DNA of 64,000 nt. Source: Craterostigma plantagineum. Taxonomy: Eukaryota; Streptophyta; Magnoliopsida; Lamiales; Linderniaceae. The DNA lies in assembly GCA_027422505.1 (NCBI GenBank), contig JAPQWV010000363.1, positions 124,001 to 188,000 of the forward strand, written 5' to 3'. The notes beneath the pieces are model-generated. The model saw only the letters and a list, made by a program, of their open reading frames with translations. It was not told the DNA's origin and ran no database searches. Positions 24,476-36,712 of this stretch are shown here, piece after piece (the first letter of the stretch is position 1; each line of letters begins with the position of its first letter). The position numbers and the translations under genes were made by a program.

Positions 24476-25717
24476 ATGGCTCTTTACAATGCGATTCGTA
24501 GAGCTGCTTCGAAGGTTGTACCTTTAACCATGCGTGCCTCCGCCGCGAGTCGGATTTCTCTTCGCAACAGCTCCGCCACGGTGACTGCGTTCGGCTCCCC
24601 GTCACGAAATGCTTTGAGGGGTTTTGCGTCTTCTCAGAAGAGATTCTACTCTCCGAAGATGAGTTCGGATGAGTCGTTATTGCGAGTTATTGAGACTGAG
24701 ATTAAGTGCGCTATAGAGTCTCAGGAAGAAGAGGTCATTTTTTTTTTCCTTTTCTTCCATTTTACCCTCTATTTGATATTTGATGTTATATCGATGTTTT
24801 CATTTCTGTAATCGATTGTGTCCCCTGGTTGTTCTGTTGGTTCGTTTCAATGTTTTAACCTTCATGTATTGTTTTCTCTACTATGTCCACTGCTTCTACT
24901 TTCTTTTGGGAAGAGAATTTTGAATTCTTTGGTTTGGTGAAGATCGCTTCTTTGGACGATGTCTTGGTCGTCCTATTTTTAGAACCTCAGCTATCTCTAC
25001 AATTTGATCGTGGAAGTTTATCTTAACTGTTGATCTTTTTGCTAGTTTGGTGAGTATGTCTTCTGCTGAATGTCTACATCTGCTTACTCCTTCTGTCAGT
25101 CCGAAGATGTTCCTGAGGGCTTTCCTTTTCAAATCAAAGATAATCCCGGCCAGCAAACCATATCACTAACCAGAGAATACGATGGCGAAATTGTAACTGT
25201 TGAAGTTCACATGCCAGATCTCGTCACTGGAGAAGAAAATGACAACGATGATGATGACGACGACGAAGGAGCAAGGGCAAATCAGTCTAGCTTGCCAATG
25301 GTTGTTACCGTGTCCAAGAAAGGTGGGTCTGGGCCTTATCTTGAGTTTGGCTGCACTGCATTCCCAGACGAGATTTCAATCGATAGTTTATCTGTGAAAG
25401 AACTGCACAACAATTCCGAAGATCAGATTGCTTATGAAGGACCGGATTTCGCGTAAGCCTGTCGATACCATTGATTTCAAGTTTTCTTGATAATTCTGCT
25501 TTCTTTTTTCCTGTTACTGTGTTTGAGATTGTTTGATCTTTGTTTGTCTTGGTGCAGTGATTTGGATGAGAATCTGCAAAAGGCCTTCCACAAGTACCTT
25601 CAGATCAGAGGAATCAAGCCAAGTACGACCAACTTCTTGCACGCTTACATGGTTGATAAAGACAATAGAGAGTATATTACATGGCTCCACAACCTTAAGA
25701 AGTATGTCGAAGCTTAA
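24476..25717 (+). CDS. Mitochondrial glycoprotein-family protein (p32/MAM33-like)
   Basis: Acidic mitochondrial matrix protein of the p32/gC1qR/MAM33 family, which forms doughnut-shaped trimers and in other organisms supports mitochondrial ribosomes and oxidative metabolism; the precise role in plants is unclear. Exons 24476-24733, 25100-25452 and 25558-25717 give 256 residues in phase. Residues 1-60 are basic and serine/alanine-rich, a likely mitochondrial presequence. DIV-type p32 features follow: SLTREYDGE, a very acidic loop of aspartates, LPMVVTVSK and the C-terminal LQKAFHKYLQIRGI with a WLHNLKKYV end. The start was chosen at 24476, four codons below an upstream in-frame ATG, because it matches the family start MALYNAIRR. 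Confidence 0.93.
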
Positions 25718-26223
25718 TAATCATAAATCAAAAATTGGAACTTTTTCTTTCTTGAACTGTTTGCTATTCTATATAATGCTGTTCAGTGATCCTTCTACAA
25801 TGTTTGCTTCTATGTTGTGCCCTACGATATTGATATGATATATATATTGAGAGAGAATGAGAACACGATCAAATCATAGTTCGAGGAGGTGCAGTTTTGA
25901 ATCGGGCAAGACGACAACCATAACTTGGCACTAATTCGGTGTGCCCATGTTTTAGTCCCACGACAGCAAATAAAATATTATCTACATTAACAGAGTAAAA
26001 GGATAATAATGTAAATGACATTTCTTAAACCCAAGAACAAAAGCCCATTTCAACAAATTTTATTCATGAACTTGAGTTCCTTTTCCATGGCATGTTACCT
26101 GCTGAAGTCAGTGAATAAAAAGGAAAGAGAAAAGGATTAGCAGCAGCTTACGAATTTATTGTGTATCAGACATATGTAGGAAGAATAAGGAAGAACTACG
26201 ACTAACCTGAGAAACATGGGAGA
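25718..26223. other. Converging 3' ends of p32-like and PP1 genes
   Basis: 3' flanks of the two convergent genes; AT-rich. No further gene seen. Confidence 0.4.
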
Positions 26224-27899
26224 TCACATTTTGGTTGACATCATGAACTTGTTCTTCCTTTCTGCTGGCTTCAGAATTTGAAACGAGCAAGTCAAGTTGT
26301 CATCAACGCTCATCATTGCGCCAGAGTTGTCAAACTCCCCGCAATAGTTTGGGGCTGAAAAGATCGTCACTAGCTGCCTATCGGCAAAGAATTCATACCC
26401 ATCCTCCACAACCTAAAAAGCCGATCATAATTAGGTTAAGGGAAATGAAACTCAAAGTTAGTAACGGAGAAGAAATGCTTCTTTCAATTCACCTGATGAG
26501 CGCGACACACAAGATCCAAGTCATGCTTGGCCAAGAACTCAGAAACTTTATCTGGGCCAAAGGTAAACGAAACTCCTCTATCGTTCATTCCCCACCCTTT
26601 CACATCTTTGCCAGGATCTGACCACAATAAATCGCATAGCAAGCCAGTGTCAGGTATAGGAGTTGGGCGGGGCAAGTTTCTGATCTGATCCAAGTTGTTT
26701 AGCTCGGGTGAAAGTCCACCGTGCATGCAGAGTATCTTCTCATCGACGAGCGCAGCGACTGGAAGGCAGTTGAAGCAATCGATGAAGGATTTCCACAGCT
26801 TAACGTTGAATCGACGCTTGCATTCGTCGTAGAAACCGTAGATGCGATTTATGGAGGCACATTCGTGGTTTCCTCTGAGAAGGAAGAAGTTTTCTGGGTA
26901 CTTGATTTTGTAAGCAAGTAATAGGCAGATTGTTTCCAAGCTCTGCTTTCCACGATCTACGTAGTCTCCCAAGAATAGGTAGTTGGATTGTGGAGGGAAG
27001 CCTCCATACTCGAAGAGCCTTAAGAGATCACTATACTGACCATGGATGTCACCTAAACATCGACCATGTGTTGGAGGGAGCCAATCAAAAGTCAGGAGAG
27101 ATACTTAAAATCGTATCATTTTCACTGATCGACTCGACTGACACATTGCAGAGCTTCAAGAATCTAGACAACTTCAAAGCCTTTCATGGTGGATAAATCT
27201 TATGGTCAATCAGGCAACAAACCAAGGATAAGTTATTGTCACTCTGTTTATATAACTACAAATTTGTAATGAGGAATGGCTTGAATCCAACAGAGTTGGG
27301 TTGATGACCACAGAAACAGGTGTGAAATTAAGTTCTGCAGAACATAATGACAAGCATATTACAAGATAACCGAGCAGCTACAATATTCCAGGAACATTTA
27401 GCCAAATAACAAGGTCAAATTAAAGGTTTCTAGAGTAACATAAACCTGTACCATTCATCGTTTCTAACTAGGCCAAAGAACGCTGCAGAATATGGAACCT
27501 AAACAAGAACGAAAGCCCACAACAAAAAGGATGTCGTAAAACTAAAACGTAACAAAAGTAATGCCTTTCGGTAAATTACACAGCAAGATACCCACAAAAT
27601 ATAAAACTAGATAAGCCTAAAATTTTTTCCCAATTTCATAGCACCAGGAATTAGAATTTAGCGCCACAATCTAAAGCATCGAACAATAATAAATAATCCA
27701 AAAGAAAATATCATCGTATACCACAAATCTTGATGGGTGCTTCCAGCTCAAGAAGATTGGGCTGACTAATGAAGATTTCACGAGACGCAACGCAGAGCTG
27801 CTTAATTTCCGACTCCGTGAGCTGCACTAGTTTCCCGGGCTTCGAGGATCGGACTTCGATCAGCTTCTCAATTATCCTGTCCAAAACGGCGCCGTCCAT
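26224..27899 (-). CDS. Ser/Thr protein phosphatase PP1 catalytic subunit (TOPP)
   Basis: Type-one metallophosphatase that dephosphorylates serine/threonine in many nuclear and cytosolic partners. Minus-strand exons 27722-27899, 26493-27052 and 26224-26412 give 308 residues, the usual size. Signature motifs are all present: GDIHGQ (from residue 60), [21 protein letters not shown] and the [11 protein letters not shown] loop before the C-terminus. Metal ligands in these motifs are intact. The ATG at 27899 was chosen over an upstream in-frame ATG because it begins the family sequence MDG. Order beside PMT11-like and p32-like genes matches, by recall, Arabidopsis TOPP4 (At2g39840). Confidence 0.95.
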
Positions 27900-30190
27900 C
27901 CTCCTTTCGTGTACCCTATTTTCCTTTTTGGGAATTTTCTTCAGTTCACGCACTCACACACTCGAGAGTGTGCGTATGCGTGTGCTTTTGTCGAGTTGAA
28001 ACGTAGCTCGTCTTGTTTTGTGGGCTTTTGAGCTTTCAAAATCTCATCTTTCTTTTTCTTTTGTTTATTTATTATCAAATTTATTTCTTTTGGATTTTGA
28101 GGAATTTGAGAAGTGTCAATTCATCGGTCAACTTTGTAACATTGTTGACTGACAAATTATTTTTTTATATTTAATTCAACATCCATCTTTTTTATGCAAT
28201 TTATGCCATTGTGAAGAAAAAAGCAGTTTATTTTAGTGTGTTTTTTTATAATAATTTTATTTCTTGATCAAATGACATTAGATAGTCGGTTGTTTATAAA
28301 ATTAAGTCGAGTAAGATACGCCAAAGAGAGACTATTAATTTAACTAAAAATAAATAATAAAAAAGGGTATAATGATAATAATTCGATAAAATTAAAATTG
28401 TCGTAGCAGTTTCTACGAGGGTCCTTCATGAAATGAAAAGATGCTTAATTTTCAATATTTACTTATTAATTGATCGGGCTATGGAGGATATATTTTTTGG
28501 GCCAAACTTTGAAAGCCCAATGATAGCCCAATAGAAGACAGCGACCTTTTCTACTATATTGGTGGCCTACATAATGTCTCAATGATTGATCAGTGAACTA
28601 TTTAAATTTACTAATAGAAACTACTTTTATATTTATTTTTTTATTTTTTTTTAATAACAAAGATACAGAGCTAAATAGCCCAAGGAGTCTCACCGATACA
28701 TCGTCAACCGGGAGAACAAAGGCTCACAAAGGAGCACCACACAAACCCCACAAGGGGGGAACAACACTCTCATACAGGGAGAAAAAAGTCCACAAGGGAC
28801 ACAAACACCGACAGAAAACAAAATCAATTATCTAAAAATCCAAGATCTAAAGAACCTATTACAGACAAAGCTATTAAGCTAAATCTACGATACTCCTCAC
28901 TTTCTTCGGCCGTCGACTTCTTGGTTTTGTCTTCATCGGACTGAGGGCTCCACAAGGGAGAAATGACTCCTGACCGGCGGTCAGGAGAGACGAGGTTCCC
29001 AGACAGTAGTGGGTGGGGTTGGCGGCAGGGTTGGTGGCAGGCGGATGACCGGGGCGGGCGGGGCGGAAGCCGGCAGGGCGGATGCGGGGCGAGAGGCGAC
29101 CGGCGTAGGGCAGGCGATTGCTGAAAAAAAACAAAACAAAGAAAACATAAAAAGAAAAAAAATGCCACCTTCGAGGAATTCATGGGACGAGACATTATTG
29201 TGGCTTGAGTTTCATAGGAGTAGATATCCTATTTAAGGACCAAGTACAATGCACTCACTTGAGTATTTGTTTTGTAATAGAACATATCATATGGGCACAT
29301 ATCATTGTAAGGATAAGTCGCACTGAGTGAATGGATATGCATGTGACCTGTGAGGGCCATACAAGATTTAACTATTGTTATATTTGTCAAGATAAATTCT
29401 TTTTTTCCCTTCAGTAGTAGTGGGCCCTGTCGAAAAATGAAAATCTTCATTTTCTTGGAGTTCTTACTGAAAAAAATCATTCATGGGTAATAAATACATT
29501 CACGCGATCTCTTGGATTAAATATTCTCTCAAAAGATTCGAGTCAATCGTAATATACCCAAGAATAAAATCAATATCATCTTCGATATACCAATGGTTTA
29601 AAGTAAAAGATGAATAATTAAAGATCAACTGTTTGAACAAGAGATACGACCCTATTTATCCGAATATTTTTCTTAGTGCATATTGGGCGAATGAAAGATA
29701 TGGTTAAGAGTGTGGTTTAGACCCACAAAAATAAAGAATCGTTAGAGATAACTAGATAAGGTTCTCTCCCAATGTGGAGACATGTTGATTTATCATTTAT
29801 TTATATTGTATGTACATATATAAGCCGAAAGGTGAACAGACGCGCCTTGGTGAATGTTATCTCACTTTTTCAAACTTAAATGGATCGATCTTGTACTATC
29901 CTATACAATATTGAAATTCATTATAACACGTTCTTATATGCAACTAGTTATTCTTCGATTGATGGATGGTTCTAAGAATTTACACACGAGACTTGATATT
30001 GAGAGCATACGTTAAGTTGGTGTTATGATTTGTATAAAAAAAAAAGATATATCAATCAATACGATTCTTTATGATGCTAAGTTGAGTTCGATATTCCTTC
30101 TCGAAATTATTATATTTAAGTATTATTAGGACCATTTTTTTTATATTTTCCAAATTTGGCACTATAAATTCTTCTTCTTCTTGGTGGCGC
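27900..30190. other. Intergenic region with a LINE-like remnant
   Basis: About 2.3 kb with no gene seen. AT-rich to 28620, then the repeat at 28625-29160, then more AT-rich DNA. The open frames at 28824-29195 are proline/arginine-rich products of the GC-rich repeat and are not believable proteins. Confidence 0.4.
28625..29160 (-). repeat. Possible 5'-truncated LINE-like remnant
   Basis: Read on the minus strand, a GC-rich part (about 29100-28960) leads to a tail that ends GCTCTGTATCTTTGTTATT and then an A-rich run (about 28655-28630), which resembles the 3' end of a plant L1-type insertion. No reverse transcriptase remains and no target-site duplication was found. The class is a guess from the tail. 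Confidence 0.35.
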
Positions 30191-30228
30191 GTTCATGGAG
30201 ACGGGCCCAATCAATACAATATCTTCTC

Positions 30229-30235
30229 TATAAAT
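30229..30235 (+). promoter_or_regulatory. TATA box of the SIS-like gene
   Basis: TATAAAT in TCTCTATAAATAC, about 130 bases before the ATG at 30362, leaving a leader of roughly 100 bases that includes the long CT repeat. Confidence 0.6.
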
Positions 30236-30274
30236 ACAAGTGATAATAAGCTCATTTTCGTCGAACTCAGCAAA

Positions 30275-30276
<2 letters not shown>

Positions 30277-30340
<64 letters not shown>
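30277..30340 (+). repeat. (CT)32 microsatellite in a 5' leader
   Basis: Uninterrupted CT dinucleotides over 64 bases, between the TATA box and the ATG at 30362. CT-rich leaders are common in plants, but this length is likely to vary between individuals. Confidence 0.95.
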
Positions 30341-30343
<3 letters not shown>

Positions 30344-30361
30344 GGAAAATCTGTAATAATA

Positions 30362-31365
30362 ATGGAGAAATCAAAGAAAGTAGGATATTCAACATCGTCC
30401 TTCACTAAGGATTTGTTTGGTCCAAAAGACTACACATCTTCCACTAATAACGAAGCAGCGACTCTCTTTGGTTCCATCTTCGGTCCACCAAACACGGTAC
30501 TATTCACTTCCTCGCCACTTATTATTATATTATTATTTTCGTCTTGACCGTTAAAATATTACACAAAATTAAGGAAATGCAAACGAACTAGAGAAACACG
30601 TTGTTATGAAGTTAATTGTAGATGGATCCTTCTGAAATGTGAGTACACCTTACTTTGATTTTAAGGTTACGCTAATATTCAAAGAAATAAAATATCGAAA
30701 CCTCAAAATTTTAGGCAGCTATATAATATTTATTTTTGGTCCTTGATTTTCATGTGAATTTTTTTGCCAGGTGTCCAGTAGAGAAGCTTCCCCAGCAGAT
30801 CCTCGCAATGCTAACGGAAATTCTAGTAAAATGAAAACCAAAGGTTTATACAAAATTTAATTACATTCTTTATTGCATGTGCTGATTCAATGACTTTAGC
30901 ACTTCGCTATATTTATTTGATTATACCTTATCAGATTATACTAATGAAAATGGGACGACGAAAAAAGATAGAGATTCCACGACCTACTATGACCAGAATA
31001 ATGGGACAGCTTCATGCTATTTCAACTCATCCATATACTACGGTGGCCAAGAAGTATATTATTCTCCCACAAACCACAGCACTAGTCCCTCTCGAAATAA
31101 TGTAAGAATATATTCGAAGTATCGAAATTTCTAACCACCATCCCCTTCCAATTTATTCTTTTTACCTCTTTTCTCAGCCCAAAAAAGATGGAGAAGATGA
31201 TACAGATGATGGAAATTCTAACGGCGCTTCAAGAGGGAATTGGTGGCAAGGTGTGTGAATAATCGTCTGTGTAATAATTATGTGCGAGTTTTTTTTTTCC
31301 TAATATATTATTAGTTATTGCTAAAACTTAAATTACTACACCTCGCAGGGTCACTCTACTACTGA
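30362..31365 (+). CDS. Small plant-specific protein ending RGNWWQGSLYY (SIS-like)
   Basis: Function not established; I recall relatives as serine-rich, salt-induced proteins (SIS, At5g02020) and uncharacterised genes such as At2g39855. Exons 30362-30496, 30771-30843, 30935-31101, 31178-31250 and a 17-base last exon 31349-31365 give 154 residues in phase. Family features are an N-terminal SSFTKDLFG, a central SSIYYGGQEVYYSP, and the C-terminal GNSNGASRGNWWQGSLYY. The protein is rich in serine and asparagine, has no membrane segment and is probably disordered. The tiny last exon is supported because it restores the conserved C-terminus exactly. Confidence 0.85.
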
Positions 31366-31873
31366 CGAATCACCTCATACCGCGCCGGGCCGGGCCGGAC
31401 CAACCCGTATCTTGTATGTTGTCAAGAATATGACTTGTGTGTAGTGCTTGTTTCTTTTAAGTCGTATATCTGAGGTTCCCATTTTTGAGGAACTTGCGTG
31501 GTGTGACTTTTGTTTTCCTCTAGTAAATAATAAATAAATAAATCATGAAAATCAAGGAAGGTTGAAACAGCCGAGTTTCAATTTTATCATTATTACCATC
31601 ACATTTAGCATATTATTTTTACATTATTTTGAGGTAAGTACGGGGAACAGCAGCTTTATTATTACACTGACATAGAATTAAGTACACATAATGACGAATA
31701 TCAGAGCATATATTAGATACACTGATCCCTCGTTACTTTACTAGTCCGACCCTCTTCAGTTCACGGCAAAGTGTAAGCTGCAAAAAAAGAAGCCCAATGA
31801 TAAAGTGCCACGTAGCCTATATATACGAAGTTTCGAAATAAATCAACAAAGGAAAAATGATTAGAGTAGAAGA
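31366..31873. other. 3' flank of the SIS-like gene
   Basis: AT-rich. The stretch from CTCTAGTAAATAA (about 31520) to 31620 recurs in diverged form at about 33328-33430. Confidence 0.35.
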
Positions 31874-32218
31874 CTAACGTCCACATTTGTAGCCGACGGG
31901 CCTGTCGACGAAGTTGCAGCGCTTGGGAATGGTGAGCGCAACCTCTGCCTTAACGCCGGCCAGCTTGGCCATGTTTGAGAGCATTACGGCGCAGAGGCAC
32001 TTTGGATTCTGTCCCAACCTCTTCACCTGAGTGCAGCAGCTCGCCGGCACGTCGGCGGTGGAGTCCTGCGCCGCCGAGGCGCAGGGAAGCAGCTTCATGG
32101 CCTCTGCGTCGGGGGTAGAGTTTGGGCACTCGCCGGCCGCGTAGGCGTGGGAAATCATCACCGAGACCAATACGGAAAGTAGTCCCACGACGCAAACGAA
32201 CTTAGCAGTCGCCGCCAT
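31874..32218 (-). CDS. Non-specific lipid-transfer-like protein (8-Cys)
   Basis: Secreted small protein of the plant nsLTP/2S-albumin fold that carries lipids in the wall or apoplast; DIR1-type members act in defence signalling, but the ligand here is unknown. Single exon, 114 residues. Residues 1-28 are a signal peptide ending AYA/AG. Eight cysteines follow in the order C, C, CC, CXC, C, C (SCCTQV and KCLCAV are clear), the diagnostic pattern. Low-lysine mature chain with a YKCGR end. A TATATAAG box lies about 95 bases upstream on the minus strand. No intron is needed. Confidence 0.9.
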   Translation of the reverse strand: MAATAKFVCVVGLLSVLVSVMISHAYAAGECPNSTPDAEAMKLLPCASAAQDSTADVPASCCTQVKRLGQNPKCLCAVMLSNMAKLAGVKAEVALTIPKRCNFVDRPVGYKCGR

Positions 32219-32314
32219 TTTCTTTGATTCTTACCTCTAACTTTCGTTTTTCCCTGCTAATCGTCTTAAGGGTGAGTGAGTGAGTGATGAACGAAGGAAG
32301 AGAGTTACTGGGCT

Positions 32315-32321
32315 TATATAG
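32315..32321 (-). promoter_or_regulatory. TATA box of the LTP-like gene
   Basis: Plus strand TTATATAG, minus strand CTATATAA, about 95 bases upstream of the ATG at 32218. Confidence 0.6.
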
Positions 32322-33156
32322 AGGTTTCGTTCGTTCGATGGGGTTTGCGTGTAATAACACCGCAGTTTTCCTTGTCTATTTTATTGTAAGATTTAAGTGA
32401 TATCATTGCATTGGTGGCATTCTATGCAAATTTGTCAATAATATAATGCGCCATTAAGGTTGTTAGTGGGATGAGCATAAGCGGTGAAGTGAACACAAGC
32501 TTTGTTTGTTGCAGCACTTGTGTGTGTATTTTTTGTTTTCATGGTACATACGTGGCAGGCGACGAATGATTGAGACAAAGTGTTGATGAACACTGCTCGG
32601 CTATTTATGGTTATTTTTATTCTTTTTTCGATAGTTGGGTTGGGGCTTAGTGGCATATTTATCAACGAAGTGCCCTTTACCTACTACTACCCTGGTAAGT
32701 GGTAATGTTATCATTTTCCAGCAAGCTATGTATTCATTCAGTAATTTAATTTTGGAAGTGTTCTATACAACATCTTTTTTAAATACAGACGAATATAGTA
32801 TTATGTTTTCTGCTTGAAAGTTTACAAATTCATGTCAACGATAAGTATAGGAGCTTGTTCGTTATCTAAGGCATTTGGGTTCGTTCACACACGTTTTCCT
32901 TGTCTTTTAGGCCAATGACACAAACTCCAATCTATTAAAATATATACTACAAGACCCATAATACAAAAAAAAAATTCACAAACCATTGGAATGAGAATGA
33001 CGCAATTTTGTTTGAGAAATGTAACCATTGATTGGAGCATTTATTTATTACACCGAATGACCCATGAGTCATAACCCACCATTTTGGTCAGTGGGAAGAA
33101 GTATCATCATAGGGAGTATAAATTTAAAACTTTTCTACAGTATGGTTCTTAAATGA
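32322..33156. other. Intergenic stretch before tRNA-Pro
   Basis: AT-rich; no gene or repeat recognised. Confidence 0.35.
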
Positions 33157-33228
33157 GGGCATTTGGTCTAGTGGTATGATTCTCGCTTAGGGTGCGAGAG
33201 GTCCCGAGTTCAATTCTCGGAATGCCCC
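33157..33228 (+). tRNA. tRNA-Pro (anticodon AGG)
   Basis: 72 bases that fold as a cloverleaf: acceptor GGGCATT pairs with AATGCCC plus the discriminator C; anticodon stem CTCGC/GCGAG encloses the loop TTAGGGT with anticodon AGG; the T arm has GGTCCCGAGTTCAATTCTCGG. Box A (TGGTCTAGTGG) and box B (GAGTTCAATTC) promoters are internal. A T-rich run follows as a Pol III terminator. No intron. Confidence 0.95.
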
Positions 33229-35163
33229 TATTTCTATTTTAATTCCTTTTTTATTTTTTAAATTTAACACAGAATCTGGGCCCGGGGCAATAAAGGCCAA
33301 TCGACATTCGCTTGAGCCCAATATCATACTCTAGTAAATAACAAATAAATTATGAGAAAACAAGGTTGGTTGAAAGTTGAAAGAAACAGCTAATAAGTTT
33401 CAATTTATTATACCGTTCATGGCATTATTACATTATTGTATGGTGAAACTTCACTTAAATTCCAATTTGGCATACTATCTATCACATAACTCTCTCTTTC
33501 GGAGAAAAATATCACTTATCTCCCCGTTTCACTGTTTTTACCAGTTTCTTCAGTCACACTGTATCTTTCAATGTTTGTATTGTGTACCACAATATGTTGA
33601 TATAATGTAAATAAATGTGTTGTATGGTGTACCTGCGGCGGATTGGACACGTTTCAATATCATATATTTTTCTCTATCGTAATTACAGATTTTATAGAAT
33701 TTTCTTTTGTTTTTTAGCATTTGGTATAATAGTATTTATGATATAATGTCATTTCCGAGTGTTTTAACATTAATCGGAACAACAATATGTAGTGATGTTT
33801 CTGAAAAATGGCACAAAAATTTAGCACAAAAAAGTGGAAAGAGGATCTTATCCCATATTATAGTACGTACCGTTGAGTTCCTCAATAATTGTCGACGTTT
33901 TTAATATTCATTCAATTATTTGAGTTATCCTTTTTGGAGGCATTTGGCCCTGAATACACCGACGACGATATCGTACATTATCTCTAGTTTGGGGGACGGG
34001 CATATGCATATGCCCCGTAAAAAAGATATGTTAATAGTCGATAATAAAATAAATAGAAATTATTTTCGAATGACATTTCCATAAATTTTGCATACATACG
34101 GAAATAGTATACTGATTACAATAATTAAAATGAATATATTTTAATTGATGTAGGTGCAATTATATTTTGCAGCAAAAGTCAAAACCCGACAGCCCAGAAA
34201 AGTCTAGGACAGAACGAAACCTTGGACAAGAATTATCCTACTATAATTATCAAAGAGAGAAAACGTTTATTATTTCGTACCTGCTATAACTAATTATTGC
34301 AGCAAATTCTTATAAATTTAGAGAGAGGTAATAATAAAAATGGAAAATTAACTACCTAAAAAGAAATAATGAAGCTTATGACCTGCTGTAATTACTCATT
34401 AGTGTAGGAAATAAAATATTGTGGAATTAGTAAAGCTTAACAAAATGTAAAGCCACGCAATTGATATACACTTTCTCTTCTCCGATAGGTCTTTTCATCT
34501 GCAAATCTCCTCTCTATCCAGACTGATTTTTTTTTCCCTCTTTTCTGTTCATCTCAAACATGGGATGGGAGTGAGCCTTTAAATGCTCAAAAGGTAACCA
34601 TATTTATTACTTTTTACCCACGAGGAATGTCTGATGATATTTTCTTGAGAGCTGAATGGATAAACTCTGGTCTTAACGATATTCACGTGTTTGGGTTTGC
34701 GTATGTTAAAACGGCGTGCTATTGGTTTTCTTTATTGCCCTTCTTTTTCTTAATCATAGTTAGACTCTATCGTGCTTGGCTTTCATGTTCGAATCGAGGG
34801 GAAGATTATGTGCTTGTGAATATTTCAGGCGCGACAAATGGGGTCAACGCTTATAGACGATCATACATGAACAATTTTTTTACTTTGACGTTCGCATCAC
34901 GAAGCTGAATTGTGAAATTTTGTTTCTATTGAATGTATTCTTCGACAATCTCATAGCTTAACATAATCCAATCTGTTTGTTTTTCTTTTTTTTGTCAGGC
35001 TTTTTCCATTTGCAAAGAGTGCCATCATGTTTATTTCTGAAACATAGAAGTTGACCCCGAATATCCTCATTGATCGCTCGGTACTGAGCTCGCAAGAACG
35101 TTTTCTGGGATTTGGTCTGAAGACCTCATTGTGATCAATTACCGCATGACAGTTATATAAAAA
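33229..35163. other. Intergenic region and leader of the GC1-type gene
   Basis: AT-rich, 1.9 kb. 33328-33430 is a diverged repeat of 31520-31620. From about 34480 the sequence becomes pyrimidine-rich and probably contains the promoter and leader of the gene starting at 35164. No protein-coding frame is convincing. Confidence 0.4.
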
Positions 35164-36712
35164 ATGTGGTGTTTTTATCTCCTCCTAAACAAGCTACTGA
35201 AAGCCGATGAAGATAATTTCGAAGGAGCTTCTGACAATGATTTGGATTTCATACGAACTTACATGATTCGGCCATCATCAAGTAGCCACCTTTGCGAAGC
35301 TTCTGTCTCGTCCCATTTTATTGAAGTGAGTTTCTGTTCTTTATGTTTAGAATGCAACTGTCTTCTGTCCTCTGTTCTTCGATGTGCTATACTGTAATGA
35401 AAAAGACATCTCTGTTGTTTGGAAAATGGTCTCATTTTCCTTGTTACTGAATGGTTTTTTTTTCTGGTGCCTCAGGTCCCTCATATAAATCAGCAATACA
35501 CATGGGATTGTGGTCTTGCTTGTGTTCTTATGATTCTGAGAACTTTAGGTGTCAATGAATGTGATATTCAAGATCTTGGAGACCTCTGCCGTACGACAAG
35601 GTTCGATCTTTGGTGAAATGTTTCTTCGACATGCCACGTCCTAGGTGAAAATAACCACCCATATTGATATGCTGGTTTTCTTACTGTTTTCAGTGTTTGG
35701 ACTGTTGATTTGGCCTATTTGCTGCAGAAGTTTTCGGTGAAGTTTGCGTATTGTACTGTTACGATCGGAGCCAATCCTGATTTCTCCGTCGAAACGTTTT
35801 ACAAGGTGATAATCCCATTTGAATTGCATTTTGGCCCTTGATTCTGTAAATTTTCATTATTCGAGTTTCGATATTTTTTTTTTTTGCAGGAGCAACTGCC
35901 CAATGATTTGGTGAGAGTGAATAAGCTTTTTCAAGAAGCTCGAGAATCTGGGATCAACATAGAGGTAGGATTCTGTTTGGACATTGGCCCGATTTCTTGA
36001 GTACTAGCTTTATACCATGACGAACAAACGCATCTTCATTACAGTGCAGATCAGTTAGTGCCAAAGAGATCTCTCAGTTCATCTTGTCTGGAAAGTACGT
36101 TGCAATTGCTTTAGTCGATCACTCTAAGCTGAGGTCCGTGCTGTAAACATATATATCGAATCGAATCGAATCAATCAATCATGTTGTGTTCCATAGAAGA
36201 GCTTTTCCACATATGAAATCCTTGGATGCAGCCATTATTCTCAGCCTGGAGATGTTTCTATCTCGGACTTCTTTGGCCCTACTAGTCCGGGCTACACTGG
36301 TAATAATCTTTCTTTGTTTTTCAGTGCTTATTACATACTTTTTTATGTTTCTATCTGAGAATACTGTGCTACATAAATGCAGGTCACTACATTGTCATCT
36401 GTGGATATGATTCGGTGACGAACGAGTTTGAGATCAGAGATCCCTCGAGCTCAAGGTTTGATTGATTCTCACGCCCTTTTTTCTTCTTTCGTGGTGATCG
36501 AGTTAATATACTTTGTTCGTCTCGAATATAGGAAACACGAGAGGGTTAGTTCATGGTGTTTAGAGCAAGCCCATAAATCTTTTGGCACAGACGAGGATCT
36601 TCTTCTGGTAATAACATTTTTTTTTTCTGTTCATCTTCAATATCTGGTAAAAAAGAACATTTTCTTTCAAACTGCTATGGTCATTGGCTTGCAGATTTCT
36701 CTTGCGAGGTAA
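35164..36712 (+). CDS. Guanylyl-cyclase-1-type protein (GC1 family, PF09778)
   Basis: Relative of Arabidopsis GC1 (At5g05930), reported to make cGMP, although its sequence is unrelated to classical cyclases and its DCGLACVLM motif resembles papain-like cysteine peptidase folds; the true activity is open. Nine exons: 35164-35325, 35476-35600, 35694-35805, 35890-35964, 36045-36133, 36202-36299, 36383-36455, 36532-36607 and 36695-36712, giving 275 residues, the family size. Conserved blocks are QYTWDCGLACVLMIL, SVWTVDLAYLLQKF, FYKEQLPNDLVRV, GYTGHYIVICGYD and FEIRDPSSS, and KSFGTDEDLLLISL at the end. The exon 6 acceptor must be the third AG (36200-36201) to keep frame; the first AG would shift it. 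Confidence 0.9.

Noticed and set aside
28824..29195. 123-codon minus-strand proline/arginine-rich frame
   Set aside because: Low-complexity product of a GC-rich repeat remnant; no domain and no start context.
30277..30340. CRISPR-like or structured array
   Set aside because: It is a simple dinucleotide repeat without spacers, in a plant genome.
36196..36201. First AG after the GC1 branch region as the exon 6 acceptor
   Set aside because: Using it (exon from 36197) shifts the frame before GDVSISDFFG; the AG at 36200-36201 keeps frame.
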